In this document: one piece after another, positions 5,108 to 5,149 of the stretch
Numbering within the stretch: the stretch's first letter is position 1
Layout of the letters: every line of letters begins with the position of its first letter
Assembly: GCA_002397345.1 (NCBI GenBank)
Contig: DHAH01000140.1
Span: forward strand, 1-5,149
DNA from: Clostridiales bacterium UBA4959
GTDB taxonomy: Bacteria; Bacillota; Clostridia; Oscillospirales; CAG-272
Reading direction: 5' to 3'
DNA: 5,149 bases
The notes under the pieces: model-generated
Database searches by the model: none
What the model was told of the DNA's origin: nothing
Seen by the model: the letters and a program-made list of their open reading frames with translations, nothing else
Program-made: the position numbers and the translations under genes

Positions 5108-5149
5108 CTTTTTGTAAAAAGCTCCGCAAAAACTTTTGATAAAAATAAA
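5107..5149. repeat. AT-rich palindrome and flank, probable intergenic repeat remnant
   Basis: A perfect hairpin, GCTTTTT-GT-AAAAAGC, fills 5107-5122. It is followed by CTCCGCAAAAACTTTTGAT and an A-rich end. On the minus strand the motif AAAAGTTTTTGCGGAGC followed by the hairpin resembles, from memory, a common intergenic repeat of clostridial genomes. The element may continue beyond the window. With the T/A-rich arms it could also terminate an upstream gene not shown here. Confidence 0.4.

Overview
The window looks like a chromosomal segment of an uncultured-type Firmicute of the class Clostridia, probably near Oscillospirales or Christensenellales. This is inferred from GC-rich genes separated by AT-rich spacers with strong SigA-like promoters, purine-rich GGAGG-type ribosome binding sites, a DUF975-type membrane protein, a clostridial-type Y-family polymerase, and short GTAGGG/CCGTTT hairpin repeats between genes. 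All five genes I can support lie on the minus strand, so the reading order is from high to low coordinates. Every plus-strand open frame is a shadow of one of them.

Reading along the minus strand: (1) 5149-5013 is a leader with a short repeat/palindrome tract, four tandem octamers and an extended -10 promoter. (2) 5012-4581 is fucU, an L-fucose mutarotase. (3) 4513-3599 is a six-helix DUF975-like membrane protein starting with GTG. (4) 3527-1905 is an ECF-like sigma factor starting with TTG. It carries a C-terminal extension of about 370 residues that appears to hold two winged-helix-like modules. (5) 1904-1756 is a spacer with at least three copies of a GTAGGG-hairpin-CCGTTT element, two of which form tandem terminators for the sigma gene. 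(6) 1755-1645 holds a near-consensus promoter with LexA-box-like sites. (7) 1644-475 is a Y-family translesion polymerase. (8) 465 to the window edge is the first 155 codons of an SRAP (HMCES/YedK) protein.

Two functional groups can be proposed. The polymerase and SRAP genes are 9 bases apart and form a DNA-damage-tolerance operon: one copies past lesions, the other crosslinks to and shields abasic sites in single-stranded DNA. The sigma factor and the DUF975 membrane protein lie head to tail with a 71-base gap that contains a good -10 box. They may be separately controlled neighbours or a membrane/regulator pair, and the sequence does not settle which. fucU is isolated from other fucose genes in this window.

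The item most worth following up is the sigma factor with its large extension. The next most interesting are the repeat cluster and the putative SOS operators. I saw no RNA gene, CRISPR array, transposase or integrase.
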